A stretch of 7,822 bases of DNA from Actinomycetes bacterium (GCA_023412435.1 JAEYNS010000074.1:1-7822), one strand, 5' to 3'; shown: positions 1 through 6,263, counted from the first letter of the stretch. Made by a program: numbers and translations. The notes: a model not told the origin generated them from the sequence alone.

Positions 1-311
1 TTGAACCGGTCGAGCATCCCCTTGGTCTCGGCCACCGCCTCGTGGATGTTCTCCAGCACGGTCTTGCCCTCGGTCAGCGGCGGCTCCTGCTCGAGGATGC
101 CCACCGTCTTGCCCTTGGCCAGCATCACGTCGCCGTTGTCGGGGCGGATCATCCCCGCCATCAGCTTCAGCATCGTCGACTTGCCGGCGCCGTTCGGCCC
201 GACGACGCCGATCTTGGCGTCCTCGTAGAACGACATGGTGACGTTGTCGAGAACCAGCTTCTCGCCCAGCTTCTTGCGGACGTTGTGCATGGTGAACACG
301 AACTCAGGCAT
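1..311 (-). CDS. ettA: Energy-dependent translational throttle protein EttA (ABC-F ATPase), N-terminal fragment
   Basis: ABC-F family ATPase that binds the ribosomal E site and gates entry into elongation according to the ATP/ADP ratio; it is cytoplasmic and not a transporter. The first 103 codons are visible and the rest (the family is about 555 residues) runs off the left edge. The N-terminus MPEFVFTMHNVRK matches the EttA pattern. The Walker A motif GPNGAGKST is at residues 38-46, and the Q-loop region GILEQEPPL at 71-79 is characteristic of EttA rather than of Uup or antibiotic-resistance ABC-F proteins. The ATG at 311-309 is preceded by GAAGGGG (324-318), six bases from the start codon, which supports this start. 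It lies 66 bp downstream of marR on the same strand, so marR transcripts may read into it. The second ATPase domain and the linker are outside the window. Confidence 0.93.
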   Translation of the reverse strand, partial: MPEFVFTMHNVRKKLGEKLVLDNVTMSFYEDAKIGVVGPNGAGKSTMLKLMAGMIRPDNGDVMLAKGKTVGILEQEPPLTEGKTVLENIHEAVAETKGMLDRF

Positions 312-377
312 TGGGGGCCCCTTCGAGAGCGATGCAGAAGGCGGCACAAGTATGCCAGCCCTGCGGGTGGCGAATTC
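312..377. other. marR-ettA gap
   Basis: This 66-bp spacer holds the ettA ribosome-binding site (318-324) and a relatively AT-rich patch around 345-357. On the minus strand the patch contains CATACT, a possible but unconvincing -10 element with no recognisable -35. I see no hairpin followed by a T-run, so there is no evidence of a terminator between marR and ettA, and readthrough is plausible. Confidence 0.4.
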
Positions 378-836
378 TCAGACCTCGGCGTCGAGGACGC
401 GCTGCATCACCCGTCCGAGCACCTCGAAGTCCTCGCCGCAGACGGGGTCGACGAGGATCTCCCGCACCGACGCGACGTGGTAGGGGGCCACCTTCACCAG
501 GAAGGCGTAGCCCTCCTCGGTGAGGGAGGCCATCACTCCCCGCCGGTCGCCGGCGCAAGAACCCCGGGCGATGAGGCCCTTGTTCTCCATCCGGGTGACG
601 GTGTGGGTGAGCCGGGAGCGGGACTGCCCGACCTGGTCGGCGAGTTCCGACATCCGCATCGACCGGTCCGGGGCCTCGGACAGCCGCACCATGATCTCGT
701 ACTCCCCGAGATCGAGGTCGAACTGACGCAGCTCGGCCTCGAGGTGCCGCATCAGGCGGTTGGTGGCATCGAGATAGGTACGCCAGATCTGCTGCTGCTC
801 CGCAGACAGCCACGGCGGTTTCTCGATGACTCTCAC
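378..836 (-). CDS. MarR-family winged helix-turn-helix transcriptional regulator
   Basis: Predicted dimeric DNA-binding repressor of 152 residues, the usual MarR size. An N-terminal dimerisation helix (about residues 10-38) is followed by the winged HTH. The recognition helix lies around SRSRLTHTVTRMENKGLI (72-89). The wing, with the family signature D97-R98-R99 and L105-T106-E107-E108-G109, covers about 91-110, and a C-terminal dimerisation helix follows. Cys94 in the wing and Cys133 are present, but there is no N-terminal OhrR-type cysteine, so redox sensing is not implied. The GTG start at 836-834 has no Shine-Dalgarno. Instead a promoter ends just upstream, so the mRNA is probably leaderless. 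The gene is divergent from the acyl-CoA synthetase/thioesterase pair and upstream of ettA. Control of its own promoter, and possibly of fadD, is an inference from position. The ligand cannot be predicted. Confidence 0.93.
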   Translation of the reverse strand: MRVIEKPPWLSAEQQQIWRTYLDATNRLMRHLEAELRQFDLDLGEYEIMVRLSEAPDRSMRMSELADQVGQSRSRLTHTVTRMENKGLIARGSCAGDRRGVMASLTEEGYAFLVKVAPYHVASVREILVDPVCGEDFEVLGRVMQRVLDAEV

Positions 837-873
837 AGGAGACGATTCTAGGCCAAAGAAGTTGAGAGTTCAA
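836..873 (-). promoter_or_regulatory. marR promoter, predicted leaderless transcript
   Basis: Read on the minus strand, TTGAAC (873-868) and TAGAAT (850-845) are separated by exactly 17 bp, close to the sigma-70/SigA consensus and in an AT-rich island inside very GC-rich DNA. Transcription should begin six to eight bases after the -10, at about 839-836. That places the start site at or within three bases of the GTG start codon (836). The bases before the GTG read TCTCCT, the opposite of a Shine-Dalgarno, which fits leaderless initiation. Confidence 0.7.
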
Positions 874-991
874 TCGAACGGATCCCCGGTTCGCGGGGAC
901 GGTTCCTGTCCGGGCCGAGCCCCCAACTTCTGCCACCTGGGGGGGCTGGCTGACCTGGCTGTCGGCCGGCTTGGCCAGCTGACAGAAGTTG
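857..991. repeat. Three copies of the octamer AGAAGTTG
   Basis: AGAAGTTG occurs on the plus strand at 857-864 and 984-991 and on the minus strand at 924-931. I noticed no other exact copy in the window. The outer copies are direct and the middle one inverted, with centres 67 and 60 bp apart. The first copy lies in the -35/-10 spacer of marR and overlaps the TTGA-N4-TCAA dyad. The second and third agree further (CAGAAGTTGG). An AT-rich word repeated in GC-rich non-coding DNA suggests protein-binding sites. Confidence 0.5.
862..873. promoter_or_regulatory. Candidate MarR operator (TTGA-N4-TCAA palindrome)
   Basis: TTGA (862-865), a 4-bp spacer GAGT and TCAA (870-873) form a 12-bp interrupted palindrome that covers the marR -35 hexamer. 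Short AT-rich dyads overlapping their own promoter are typical of MarR autoregulation. Assignment to this MarR protein is inference from position and symmetry; a 4+4 dyad is short enough to occur by chance. Confidence 0.45.
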
Positions 992-992
992 G
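923..992. repeat. 13-bp inverted repeat with 44-bp spacer
   Basis: The arms CCAACTTCTGCCA (923-935) and TGACAGAAGTTGG (980-992) are complementary at 12 of 13 positions. A second pair, GCTGGC (945-950) and GCCAGC (974-979), nests inside directly against the right arm, so a branched stem could form with a 9-nt bulge on the left. There is no T-run, so it does not look like a terminator. It could be two operator half-sites or a structured RNA if transcribed. Confidence 0.5.
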
Positions 993-1042
993 CGCGAGGG
1001 GACGGCTTCGGGGCTGGTCGGGGCAGGATTGCCGCGCCCACG

Positions 1043-1064
1043 CGGCCGGTCCCCGAACCGGCCG
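1043..1064. repeat. Perfect 8-bp hairpin upstream of fadD promoter
   Basis: CGGCCGGT (1043-1050) and ACCGGCCG (1057-1064) are perfectly complementary around a 6-nt loop CCCCGA. It lies upstream of the predicted fadD transcription start, so it is more likely a DNA element or a chance product of GC-rich sequence than part of the mRNA. No T-tract follows on either strand. Confidence 0.35.
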
Positions 1065-1127
1065 GACGCGGACGGTCCAGGGGCGCGGAGGCCGGTCCGG
1101 CGGCGTGGGACGCGCGGGGAGCAGCGC

Positions 1128-1156
1128 TTTCCCTCCCGGTGCGGCCCACCTAGACT
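1128..1156 (+). promoter_or_regulatory. Putative fadD-thioesterase promoter
   Basis: TAGACT at 1151-1156 matches a -10 hexamer at four of six positions. With a 17-bp spacer the -35 would be TTTCCC (1128-1133), a weak match as often seen in actinomycetes. The predicted start near 1163 gives a leader of about 35 nt containing the Shine-Dalgarno GAAGGGGG (1182-1189), eight bases before the ATG at 1198. Confidence 0.45.
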
Positions 1157-1197
1157 GCGACGCACCAGTCGAGGACGACCTGAAGGGGGCCACCCGC

Positions 1198-3015
1198 ATG
1201 ACCACTGCCGAGGAGCTACTCGCCGGAAAGCCAGAGACGGTAGGCGGGATGTTCGCCTGGCGGGTGGAGCAGACGCCCGACAAGGAGGCCTTCCGCTATC
1301 TCGATTCCGGCCAGAACTGGGTCTCCCTCACCTACCGTGAGACCCAGCGCAGGGTGGAACGGCTGGGGGCCGGCCTGCTGAGCCTCGGCCTTCAGTACGA
1401 GCAGCGGGTCGCCATCGCTTCCAGCACCCGGATCGAGTGGGTGCTGATCGACCTGGCGATCAACGTGGTGGGCGGCGCGACCACCACCATCTACCCCAAC
1501 ACCCAGTCCGAGGACTTCCAGCACATCCTGCGCGACTCCGGCGCCGTGATCCTGATCGCGGAGAACGAGGAGCAGGCCGCCAAGCTGCTGGACGAGGACG
1601 TCCGCGGCCAGGTGCACCACATCGTGCTGTTCGACGGCACCGGCGACGGCGAGCGGGTGCTGTCCTGGGACGAGCTGGACGCCAGGGGCGCCGCCCTGAT
1701 CGCCGAGCAGCCGGACGCGGTCAGCACCGCCGGTGCGGCGGTATCCGGCGACACCCTCTCCACCCTGATCTACACCTCGGGTACCACCGGCCTGCCCAAG
1801 GGCGTCGAACTCGTCCACCGCAGCTGGGTCTACGAGGGCTTCGCGGTCGACTCGCTCGGCATCCTCGACGCCAACAACCTCCAGTACCTGTGGCTGCCGC
1901 TGTCGCACGTCTTCGGCAAGGCGCTGCTGGCCTGCCAGCTGGCCATCGGCTTCGCCTCCGCGGTGGACGGCCGGATCGACAAGATCGTGCCGAACCTCGG
2001 CACCGTGCAGCCCGACTTCATGTGCGGCGCCCCGCGCATCTTCGAGAAGGTCCGCTCCGCGGTGCTGCTCGCCTCTCCCAGCGGCGGGATCAAGGGCCGG
2101 ATCGCCCGCTGGGCCTTCGCCGTCGGCCGCGCCAGCCGCGAGTACCGGCTCGCCGGCCGCTCGCTGCCCCCGGCGATGAACCTCGCCTACACGATCGCCG
2201 ACCGCCTGGTGTTCAGCAAGCTGAAGGATCGGATGGGCGGCCGGATCCAGTTCTTCATCTCCGGCTCGGCCAAGCTGTCCTCCCAGGTCCAGGCCTGGTT
2301 CTACTCGGCGGGCCTGCTGGTGGTCGAGGGCTACGGCCTGACCGAGACCAGCGCCGTCACGTGCGTGAACCTGCCCTCCGCCCCCCGGTTCGGTACGGTC
2401 GGACCCGCCGTCCCCGGCACCGAACTCAGAATCGCCGAGGACGGCGAGGTGCTGGTGCGCGGCCCCGGCGTCATGCGCGGCTACCACAACGACCCGGAGA
2501 AGACCGCCGAGGTGATCAAGGACGGGTGGTTCCACACCGGCGACATCGGCAAGCTCGACGCCGACGGCTACCTGACGATCACCGACCGCAAGAAGGACCT
2601 GATGAAGACCTCGGGCGGCAAGTACGTCGCGCCGTCCAAGGTCGAGAGCGTGATCGCCGCGACGATCCCGTACGTCTCGCAGGTGGTGGCGGTCGGGGAC
2701 GGCCGCAAGTACATCTCGGCGCTGCTGACGATGGACCGCGACAACCTCAAGAAGTGGGCCGACCAGCACGGCAAGGGCGACCTGGACTACACCGCGCTCA
2801 CCCAGACCCCGGAGCTGCGCCAGCCCATCCAGGGCTACATCGACCAGGCCAACAGCAAGCTCGAGCGGTGGGAGACGGTCAAGCAGTTCGCCATCCTGCC
2901 CCAGGAGTTCAGCGTGGACGACGGCGGCGTGACCCCGAACATGAAGATCCGGCGGGCCGCGGTGACGGCGCGCTTCGCGGACCTGGTCCAGGGCCTCTAC
3001 GCCGACGAGGAGTGA
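1198..3015 (+). CDS. fadD: Long-chain fatty acyl-CoA synthetase (AMP-forming, FadD15-like)
   Basis: Activates fatty acids with ATP and CoA through an acyl-AMP intermediate to give acyl-CoA for lipid synthesis or beta-oxidation; cytoplasmic or membrane-associated. The 605-residue protein is full length for the long-chain acyl-CoA synthetase group. The ATP-binding P-loop YTSGTTGLPK is at 192-201, the second signature GYGLTETSA at 378-386, the ribose-binding aspartate is D449 in HTGD, and Arg464 opens the hinge segment DRKKDLMKTSGGKYVAP (463-479). The C-terminal domain ends with TPNMKIRR, where K583 is the expected catalytic lysine. All key residues are present. The ATG at 1198 follows a strong GAAGGGGG Shine-Dalgarno and gives a family-typical N-terminus, so longer upstream starts are rejected. 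The stop overlaps the thioesterase start. Substrate chain length is inferred from family resemblance only. Confidence 0.93.
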   Translation: MTTAEELLAGKPETVGGMFAWRVEQTPDKEAFRYLDSGQNWVSLTYRETQRRVERLGAGLLSLGLQYEQRVAIASSTRIEWVLIDLAINVVGGATTTIYPNTQSEDFQHILRDSGAVILIAENEEQAAKLLDEDVRGQVHHIVLFDGTGDGERVLSWDELDARGAALIAEQPDAVSTAGAAVSGDTLSTLIYTSGTTGLPKGVELVHRSWVYEGFAVDSLGILDANNLQYLWLPLSHVFGKALLACQLAIGFASAVDGRIDKIVPNLGTVQPDFMCGAPRIFEKVRSAVLLASPSGGIKGRIARWAFAVGRASREYRLAGRSLPPAMNLAYTIADRLVFSKLKDRMGGRIQFFISGSAKLSSQVQAWFYSAGLLVVEGYGLTETSAVTCVNLPSAPRFGTVGPAVPGTELRIAEDGEVLVRGPGVMRGYHNDPEKTAEVIKDGWFHTGDIGKLDADGYLTITDRKKDLMKTSGGKYVAPSKVESVIAATIPYVSQVVAVGDGRKYISALLTMDRDNLKKWADQHGKGDLDYTALTQTPELRQPIQGYIDQANSKLERWETVKQFAILPQEFSVDDGGVTPNMKIRRAAVTARFADLVQGLYADEE

Positions 3016-3866
3016 CGGGCTACCTCACCCGGGTCGCGCTGCGCTGGGTCGACCTCGACGCCCAGGGCCACGTCAACAATGCCGTGGTGCTGGACTACCT
3101 GCAGGAGGCCCGGGTCCGGTTCCTGCAGTCGGGTGACAACGCCCACCTGCTGGGCTCCTCGACGATCGTCGTCGCCCACCAGGTCGAGTTCCTGCGTCCG
3201 GTCCTGTTCTCCGTCGACCCGGTCGAGATCGAGCTGGTGGTCGGGAAGGTCGGTGCCGCCTCGCTGCACCTGGGCTACGAGGTGCTCCAGGCCGGCGCAG
3301 TGGTGGCCAGGGCACGCACCCAGCTGGCGAAGGTCAGGGCCGGACGCCCCCAGCCGTTCACCCCTGCGGAGCGGTCCTGGTTCGCCGAGCGGCAGGCCGA
3401 GGTCGCGCCGCTGCGTGACCTCGGACGGTGGGCGGTGGGCCCGTCCGCCCACGAGTACCTGTTCCAGGTCCGCTGGTCCGACCTCGACCCGTACCGGCAC
3501 GTCAACAACGTCCGGCTGTTCGACTACGTCGCTGAGGCGCGCAACCGGCTCGACCCGGGCGGGGGCCGCACCCGGATGGAGCTCGCCGCCGAGGCGGAGA
3601 CCACCTGGATGGTGGCCCGGCAGGACGTCAACTACCGCGCCGAGATCCTGCACCGCGCGGAGCCGTACCGGATCCGCACCGGCTATGCCGCGGTCGGGCG
3701 GACCTCGATGACCCTGGCCGCGCAGGTGGAGGACCCGCTGGACGACCGCCTGCTGGCCCGGTCTGTCACCGTCCTGGTCCACGGCGACGCTGCCGGCCGC
3801 CCGGTGCCGGTCCCGCCGGACGCCCAGCTCGGACTCGAGCTGTGGCCTGCGGTGCCGCGGCCCTGA
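3012..3866 (+). CDS. Tandem hotdog-fold acyl-CoA thioesterase (4HBT-type duplication)
   Basis: Predicted to hydrolyse acyl-CoA (or acyl-ACP) to free acid. The 284-residue protein is an internal duplication of a 4-hydroxybenzoyl-CoA-thioesterase-like hotdog domain. Repeat 1 has RWVDLDAQGHVNN (residues 11-23) followed by DYLQEAR (28-34). Repeat 2 has RWSDLDPYRHVNN (154-166) followed by DYVAEAR (171-177). The candidate catalytic D16/D159, H20/H163, N23/N166 and E32/E175 pairs are each exactly 143 residues apart, so both active-site loops are kept. The start is a GTG (3012-3014) overlapping the fadD TGA (3013-3015). GAGGA abuts it with no spacer, so initiation probably depends on translational coupling to fadD; no other in-frame start lies before the first motif. 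Two fused domains give one pseudo-dimer of the hotdog fold. The exact substrate is unknown. Confidence 0.87.
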   Translation: MTGYLTRVALRWVDLDAQGHVNNAVVLDYLQEARVRFLQSGDNAHLLGSSTIVVAHQVEFLRPVLFSVDPVEIELVVGKVGAASLHLGYEVLQAGAVVARARTQLAKVRAGRPQPFTPAERSWFAERQAEVAPLRDLGRWAVGPSAHEYLFQVRWSDLDPYRHVNNVRLFDYVAEARNRLDPGGGRTRMELAAEAETTWMVARQDVNYRAEILHRAEPYRIRTGYAAVGRTSMTLAAQVEDPLDDRLLARSVTVLVHGDAAGRPVPVPPDAQLGLELWPAVPRP

Positions 3867-3880
3867 GCCGCCGGACCCGG

Positions 3881-4888
3881 CTAGCCACGCGGGGCGTCGG
3901 ACGACGCCCTGATGACGAGCTCCGGCTCGAAGAGCGTGTTGGGGGCGCCCTCGACGTGGGTGAGCAGCAGGTCGGCCGCCGCCCAGCCCAGCTGCCGCAT
4001 CGGCTGGCGGACCGAACTCAGCGGGGTCGCCAGTTCACCGGCCCAGTACAGGTCGTCGTAGCCGACGATGGCGACGTCGCGTGGGACGGACAGGCGATGC
4101 GTGCGAAGCGCCCGCAGCACCCCGAGCGCCACCAGGTCGTTGATGCAGAAGACTGCGGTCGGCCGCGGCCCCTCGTCGGCGAGGGCCGCCAGCATCGCGT
4201 TTTCGCCCCCGGTGGCGTTCAGCAGGTGCAGGCTGGTCACCCGCAGCACGTCGGCAGGCACCAGCCCGGCGGCGACCACGGCCTCGACCGCCCCCCGCAG
4301 CCGGTGCCGGGCCTGCTGCAGGCGCTCGTCCGCGGTCAGGAAGAGGATCCGGCGGTGGCCCTGCTCCAGAAGGTGTGCGATCGCCTGCCGGCCGCCGGAG
4401 ACGTGGTCCACGCTGACCGCCGGGAGAGTCCGGCTGGTCGCATCGATCAGCACCGACGGGATTCCGAGGTCGCTCAGCTCGGCGAGCCGCTCCTCGGTGC
4501 TGGCCATCGGGGTGACCAGCATGCCGCGCACGCCGTGTTCGGCGAACTGACGCAGGAACTGGGCCTCCCGCTCGGGATCCTCGTCGGAGCTGCACAGCAT
4601 CAGGGTGTGGCCGTCGGTCGCCAGCCGGTCCTCGATGCCGCGGGCGATCTCGGTGTAGAAGGGGTTGCCCAAGTCGGCCAGCACCGCGCCGACCGTGGTG
4701 GAGACGCCGGCCCGCAACTGGCGCGCTGAGGCGTTGCGCAGGAAGCGGAGCTCGGCCATCGCGGCCTCCACCTTCTGCCGCGTCCGCTCGGTCACCGACT
4801 CGGGGCGGTTCAGAACGTTGGACACCGTCCCGACCGACACCCCGGCCAGCTCGGCGACATCCTTGACGCTCGCTCGCTCCTTCGACAT
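3881..4888 (-). CDS. LacI-family transcriptional regulator
   Basis: 335-residue repressor or activator of the LacI/GalR family. The N-terminal HTH VKDVAELAGVSVGTVSNVLN (8-27) is followed by a hinge helix with NASARQLRAG (52-61), whose Leu58 is the expected minor-groove wedge. The periplasmic-binding-protein-like ligand domain shows ADLGNPFYTEIARGIE (71-86), VSVDHVSGGRQAIAHLLEQGHRRI (158-181), CINDLVALGVLRAL (248-261) and the C-terminal VPRDVAIVGYDDL (268-280). The ATG at 4888 is chosen because GGAGGG (4902-4897) sits eight bases upstream; a GTG at 4921 adds 11 residues but lies inside the predicted -10 element. The gene follows pyrC on the same strand after 103 bp and converges on the thioesterase gene. 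Ligands in this family are usually sugars or nucleosides/purines; nothing here identifies this one. Confidence 0.93.
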   Translation of the reverse strand: MSKERASVKDVAELAGVSVGTVSNVLNRPESVTERTRQKVEAAMAELRFLRNASARQLRAGVSTTVGAVLADLGNPFYTEIARGIEDRLATDGHTLMLCSSDEDPEREAQFLRQFAEHGVRGMLVTPMASTEERLAELSDLGIPSVLIDATSRTLPAVSVDHVSGGRQAIAHLLEQGHRRILFLTADERLQQARHRLRGAVEAVVAAGLVPADVLRVTSLHLLNATGGENAMLAALADEGPRPTAVFCINDLVALGVLRALRTHRLSVPRDVAIVGYDDLYWAGELATPLSSVRQPMRQLGWAAADLLLTHVEGAPNTLFEPELVIRASSDAPRG

Positions 4889-4991
4889 GGCGGCTGCCCT
4901 CCGGGTGGTGGAACTCGGCACTCTACTGTGAATCGATGCACGCGAGGAGGAGATACCCCGCGGACGCCCCGGGCATGCACTGCGTACCCGC
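4889..4991 (-). promoter_or_regulatory. lacI-type regulator promoter, operator and RBS region
   Basis: On the minus strand TAGAGT (4925-4920) is a possible -10; a 17-bp spacer places the -35 at 4948-4943 (TCCTCG, poor match). The start site would fall near 4913, giving a leader of about 25 nt with Shine-Dalgarno GGAGGG (4902-4897). The region also separates the regulator from pyrC. I see no convincing terminator for the pyr transcript in it. Confidence 0.45.
4928..4941. promoter_or_regulatory. LacI-family operator candidate
   Basis: GTGAATCGATGCAC is a 14-bp palindrome with 12 of 14 symmetric positions and a central CG, the classic architecture of LacI/GalR/PurR operators, where the hinge helix inserts leucine at the central CpG. 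It lies between the predicted -35 and -10 of the adjacent LacI-family gene, so autorepression is the simplest reading. Confidence 0.6.
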
Positions 4992-6263
4992 TCAGCGGCG
5001 GTAGGTGACCCGTCCTGCCCACACCGTGGCGACCACCGGGTCCGGCAGGTCCCGTCCGTGGTACGGGTTGTTCCGCGAACGCGAGGCGGACGCGTCCCTG
5101 TCCACCACGGCGCGGGCTGACGGATCGACGAGGACGAGGTTGGCCGGCTCGCCGATGGCGATCGGGCGGCCCTGGCCGACGACCCGTCCGATCTCGGCCG
5201 GGGTGGTCGACATCCGGGCCACCAGCGTCGGCCAGTCCATCCGGCCCGGGGTGACCATCACCTCCATCACCACGGCGAGCGCCTGCTCGAGCCCCAGCAT
5301 GCCGGGCAGCGCGACCTCGAAGGGGTGATCCTTGTCCTGGCGGGCGTGCGGGGCGTGGTCGGTGCCCACGGTGTCGATGGTGCCGTCGGCGAGCGCCTCC
5401 CGGATCGCCTCGATGTGCTCGTCGGTGCGCAGCGGGGGGTTGACCTTGAAGGTGGTGTCGAAGCCGGCCACGAACGAGGTGTCGAGCAGCAGGTGGTGCG
5501 GGGTCGCCTCGGCGGTCACCCGGATGCCGCGTCGCTTGGCCCACCGGATCACCTCCACCCCTTCGGCGGTGGAGACGTGGCAGACGTGCAGCCGGGAGCC
5601 CGCCAGTTCGGTGAGCTGGACGTCGCGGGCGATCACCACGGACTCGGCCTGCGCCGGCCAGCCGGGCAGCCCCAGTCGGCCGGAGAGTTCCGACTCGTGG
5701 CAGCAGGCGCCCGGCCCGGCCAGCCGCGGGTCCTGGGCGTGCTGGGCGATGACGCCGTCGAACGGCTTGACGTAGGTGAGGGCGCGCCGCATCAGCAGCG
5801 AGTCGTCGACGCACCGGCCGTCGTCGGAGAAGACCCGCACCCTGGCCCGCGACATCGCCATCAGGCCGAGTTCGGCGAGCTCGTGGCCGGCAAGGTTCTT
5901 GGTGACCGCCCCCACGGGGACCACCTGGCAGTGGCCCTCCCGGCCGCCCAGGCCCGCGACGTACTCGGCGGCCTCGGCGGTGTCGGTCACGGGGTCGGTG
6001 TTGGCCATCGCGTGCACGCAGGTGAAGCCGCCGCGTGCGGCGGCCAGGGTGCCGGTGGCGATGGTCTCGGCGTCCTCGCGGCCGGGCTCGCGCAGGTGGG
6101 TGTGCAGGTCGACCAGCCCCGGCAGCGCGATCAGCCCGTCGGCGTCGATCCGCTCCACCCCGGGCCCGGCCTCCCGCGGGTCGGCGAACACGCCGTGGGC
6201 GATGAACAGGTCGCCGCGCACCCCCTCGGCGGTGGTAGCGCCGGTGACCAGCAGCTGGCTCAC
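4992..6263 (-). CDS. pyrC: Dihydroorotase
   Basis: Reversibly cyclises N-carbamoyl-L-aspartate to L-dihydroorotate, the third step of de novo UMP synthesis; a cytoplasmic zinc amidohydrolase. It has 423 residues, as expected for the class I (longer) bacterial type. Metal and substrate motifs are in order: HTHLREPG (54-61; H54, H56, R58), MANTDP (86-91), FSDDG (145-149, with an aspartate where other classes use a carboxylated lysine), H175 in QHAQD, H229 in [13 protein letters not shown] (254-258), NPPLR (275-279) and the catalytic D302 in GTDHAPH (300-306). The GTG start (6263-6261) overlaps the pyrB stop as GTGA and is preceded by GGAGG (6274-6270), six bases away within the end of pyrB. It is the last pyr gene in this cluster; carA does not follow. 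Confidence 0.96.
   Translation of the reverse strand: MSQLLVTGATTAEGVRGDLFIAHGVFADPREAGPGVERIDADGLIALPGLVDLHTHLREPGREDAETIATGTLAAARGGFTCVHAMANTDPVTDTAEAAEYVAGLGGREGHCQVVPVGAVTKNLAGHELAELGLMAMSRARVRVFSDDGRCVDDSLLMRRALTYVKPFDGVIAQHAQDPRLAGPGACCHESELSGRLGLPGWPAQAESVVIARDVQLTELAGSRLHVCHVSTAEGVEVIRWAKRRGIRVTAEATPHHLLLDTSFVAGFDTTFKVNPPLRTDEHIEAIREALADGTIDTVGTDHAPHARQDKDHPFEVALPGMLGLEQALAVVMEVMVTPGRMDWPTLVARMSTTPAEIGRVVGQGRPIAIGEPANLVLVDPSARAVVDRDASASRSRNNPYHGRDLPDPVVATVWAGRVTYRR

Larger units (their letters stand above)
837..1197. other. 361-bp divergent intergenic region between marR and fadD
   Basis: No convincing gene lies here, although the fadD reading frame stays open upstream because stop codons are rare at this base composition. 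From left to right it holds the marR promoter and dyad (836-873), a 6-bp-stem hairpin (883-899, loop GTTCG), a long-spaced 13-bp inverted repeat (923-992), an 8-bp perfect hairpin (1043-1064), the putative fadD promoter (1128-1156) and the fadD ribosome-binding site (1182-1189). The length is generous for two divergent promoters in an otherwise compact window. Confidence 0.6.

Noticed and set aside
342..357. Imperfect dyad GGCA-N6-TGCC and a CATACT -10 for ettA
   Set aside because: Only 10 of 14 positions are symmetric and no -35 can be found, so it is too weak to list as a promoter or operator.
883..899. 6-bp hairpin with GTTCG loop near marR
   Set aside because: Such stems are common at this base composition. 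It lies upstream of the marR promoter with no T-run or other context, so it is noted only as part of the intergenic description.
826..1197. In-frame upstream extension of fadD starting at ATG 826
   Set aside because: The frame is open only because stops are rare in this GC-rich DNA. The translated segment resembles no family, overlaps marR, and ATG 1198 has a strong Shine-Dalgarno and a normal FadD N-terminus.
1216..2769. Long minus-strand open frame opposite fadD
   Set aside because: It is a shadow of fadD codon bias, with Gly/Val/Asp/Leu-rich low-complexity translation and no recognisable domain.
3842..4729. Plus-strand open frame opposite the LacI-family gene
   Set aside because: The minus-strand frame encodes a complete LacI-family protein; the plus-strand translation shows no domain.
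4889..4921. Longer start for the LacI-family protein at GTG 4921
   Set aside because: It lies inside the predicted -10 element, lacks a good ribosome-binding site, and adds 11 residues before a typical LacI N-terminus that already has GGAGGG at ideal spacing.
4970..4988. Weak hairpin downstream of pyrC as a possible terminator
   Set aside because: The stem has a mismatch and a G-T pair, the loop is short, and no T-run follows on the minus strand.
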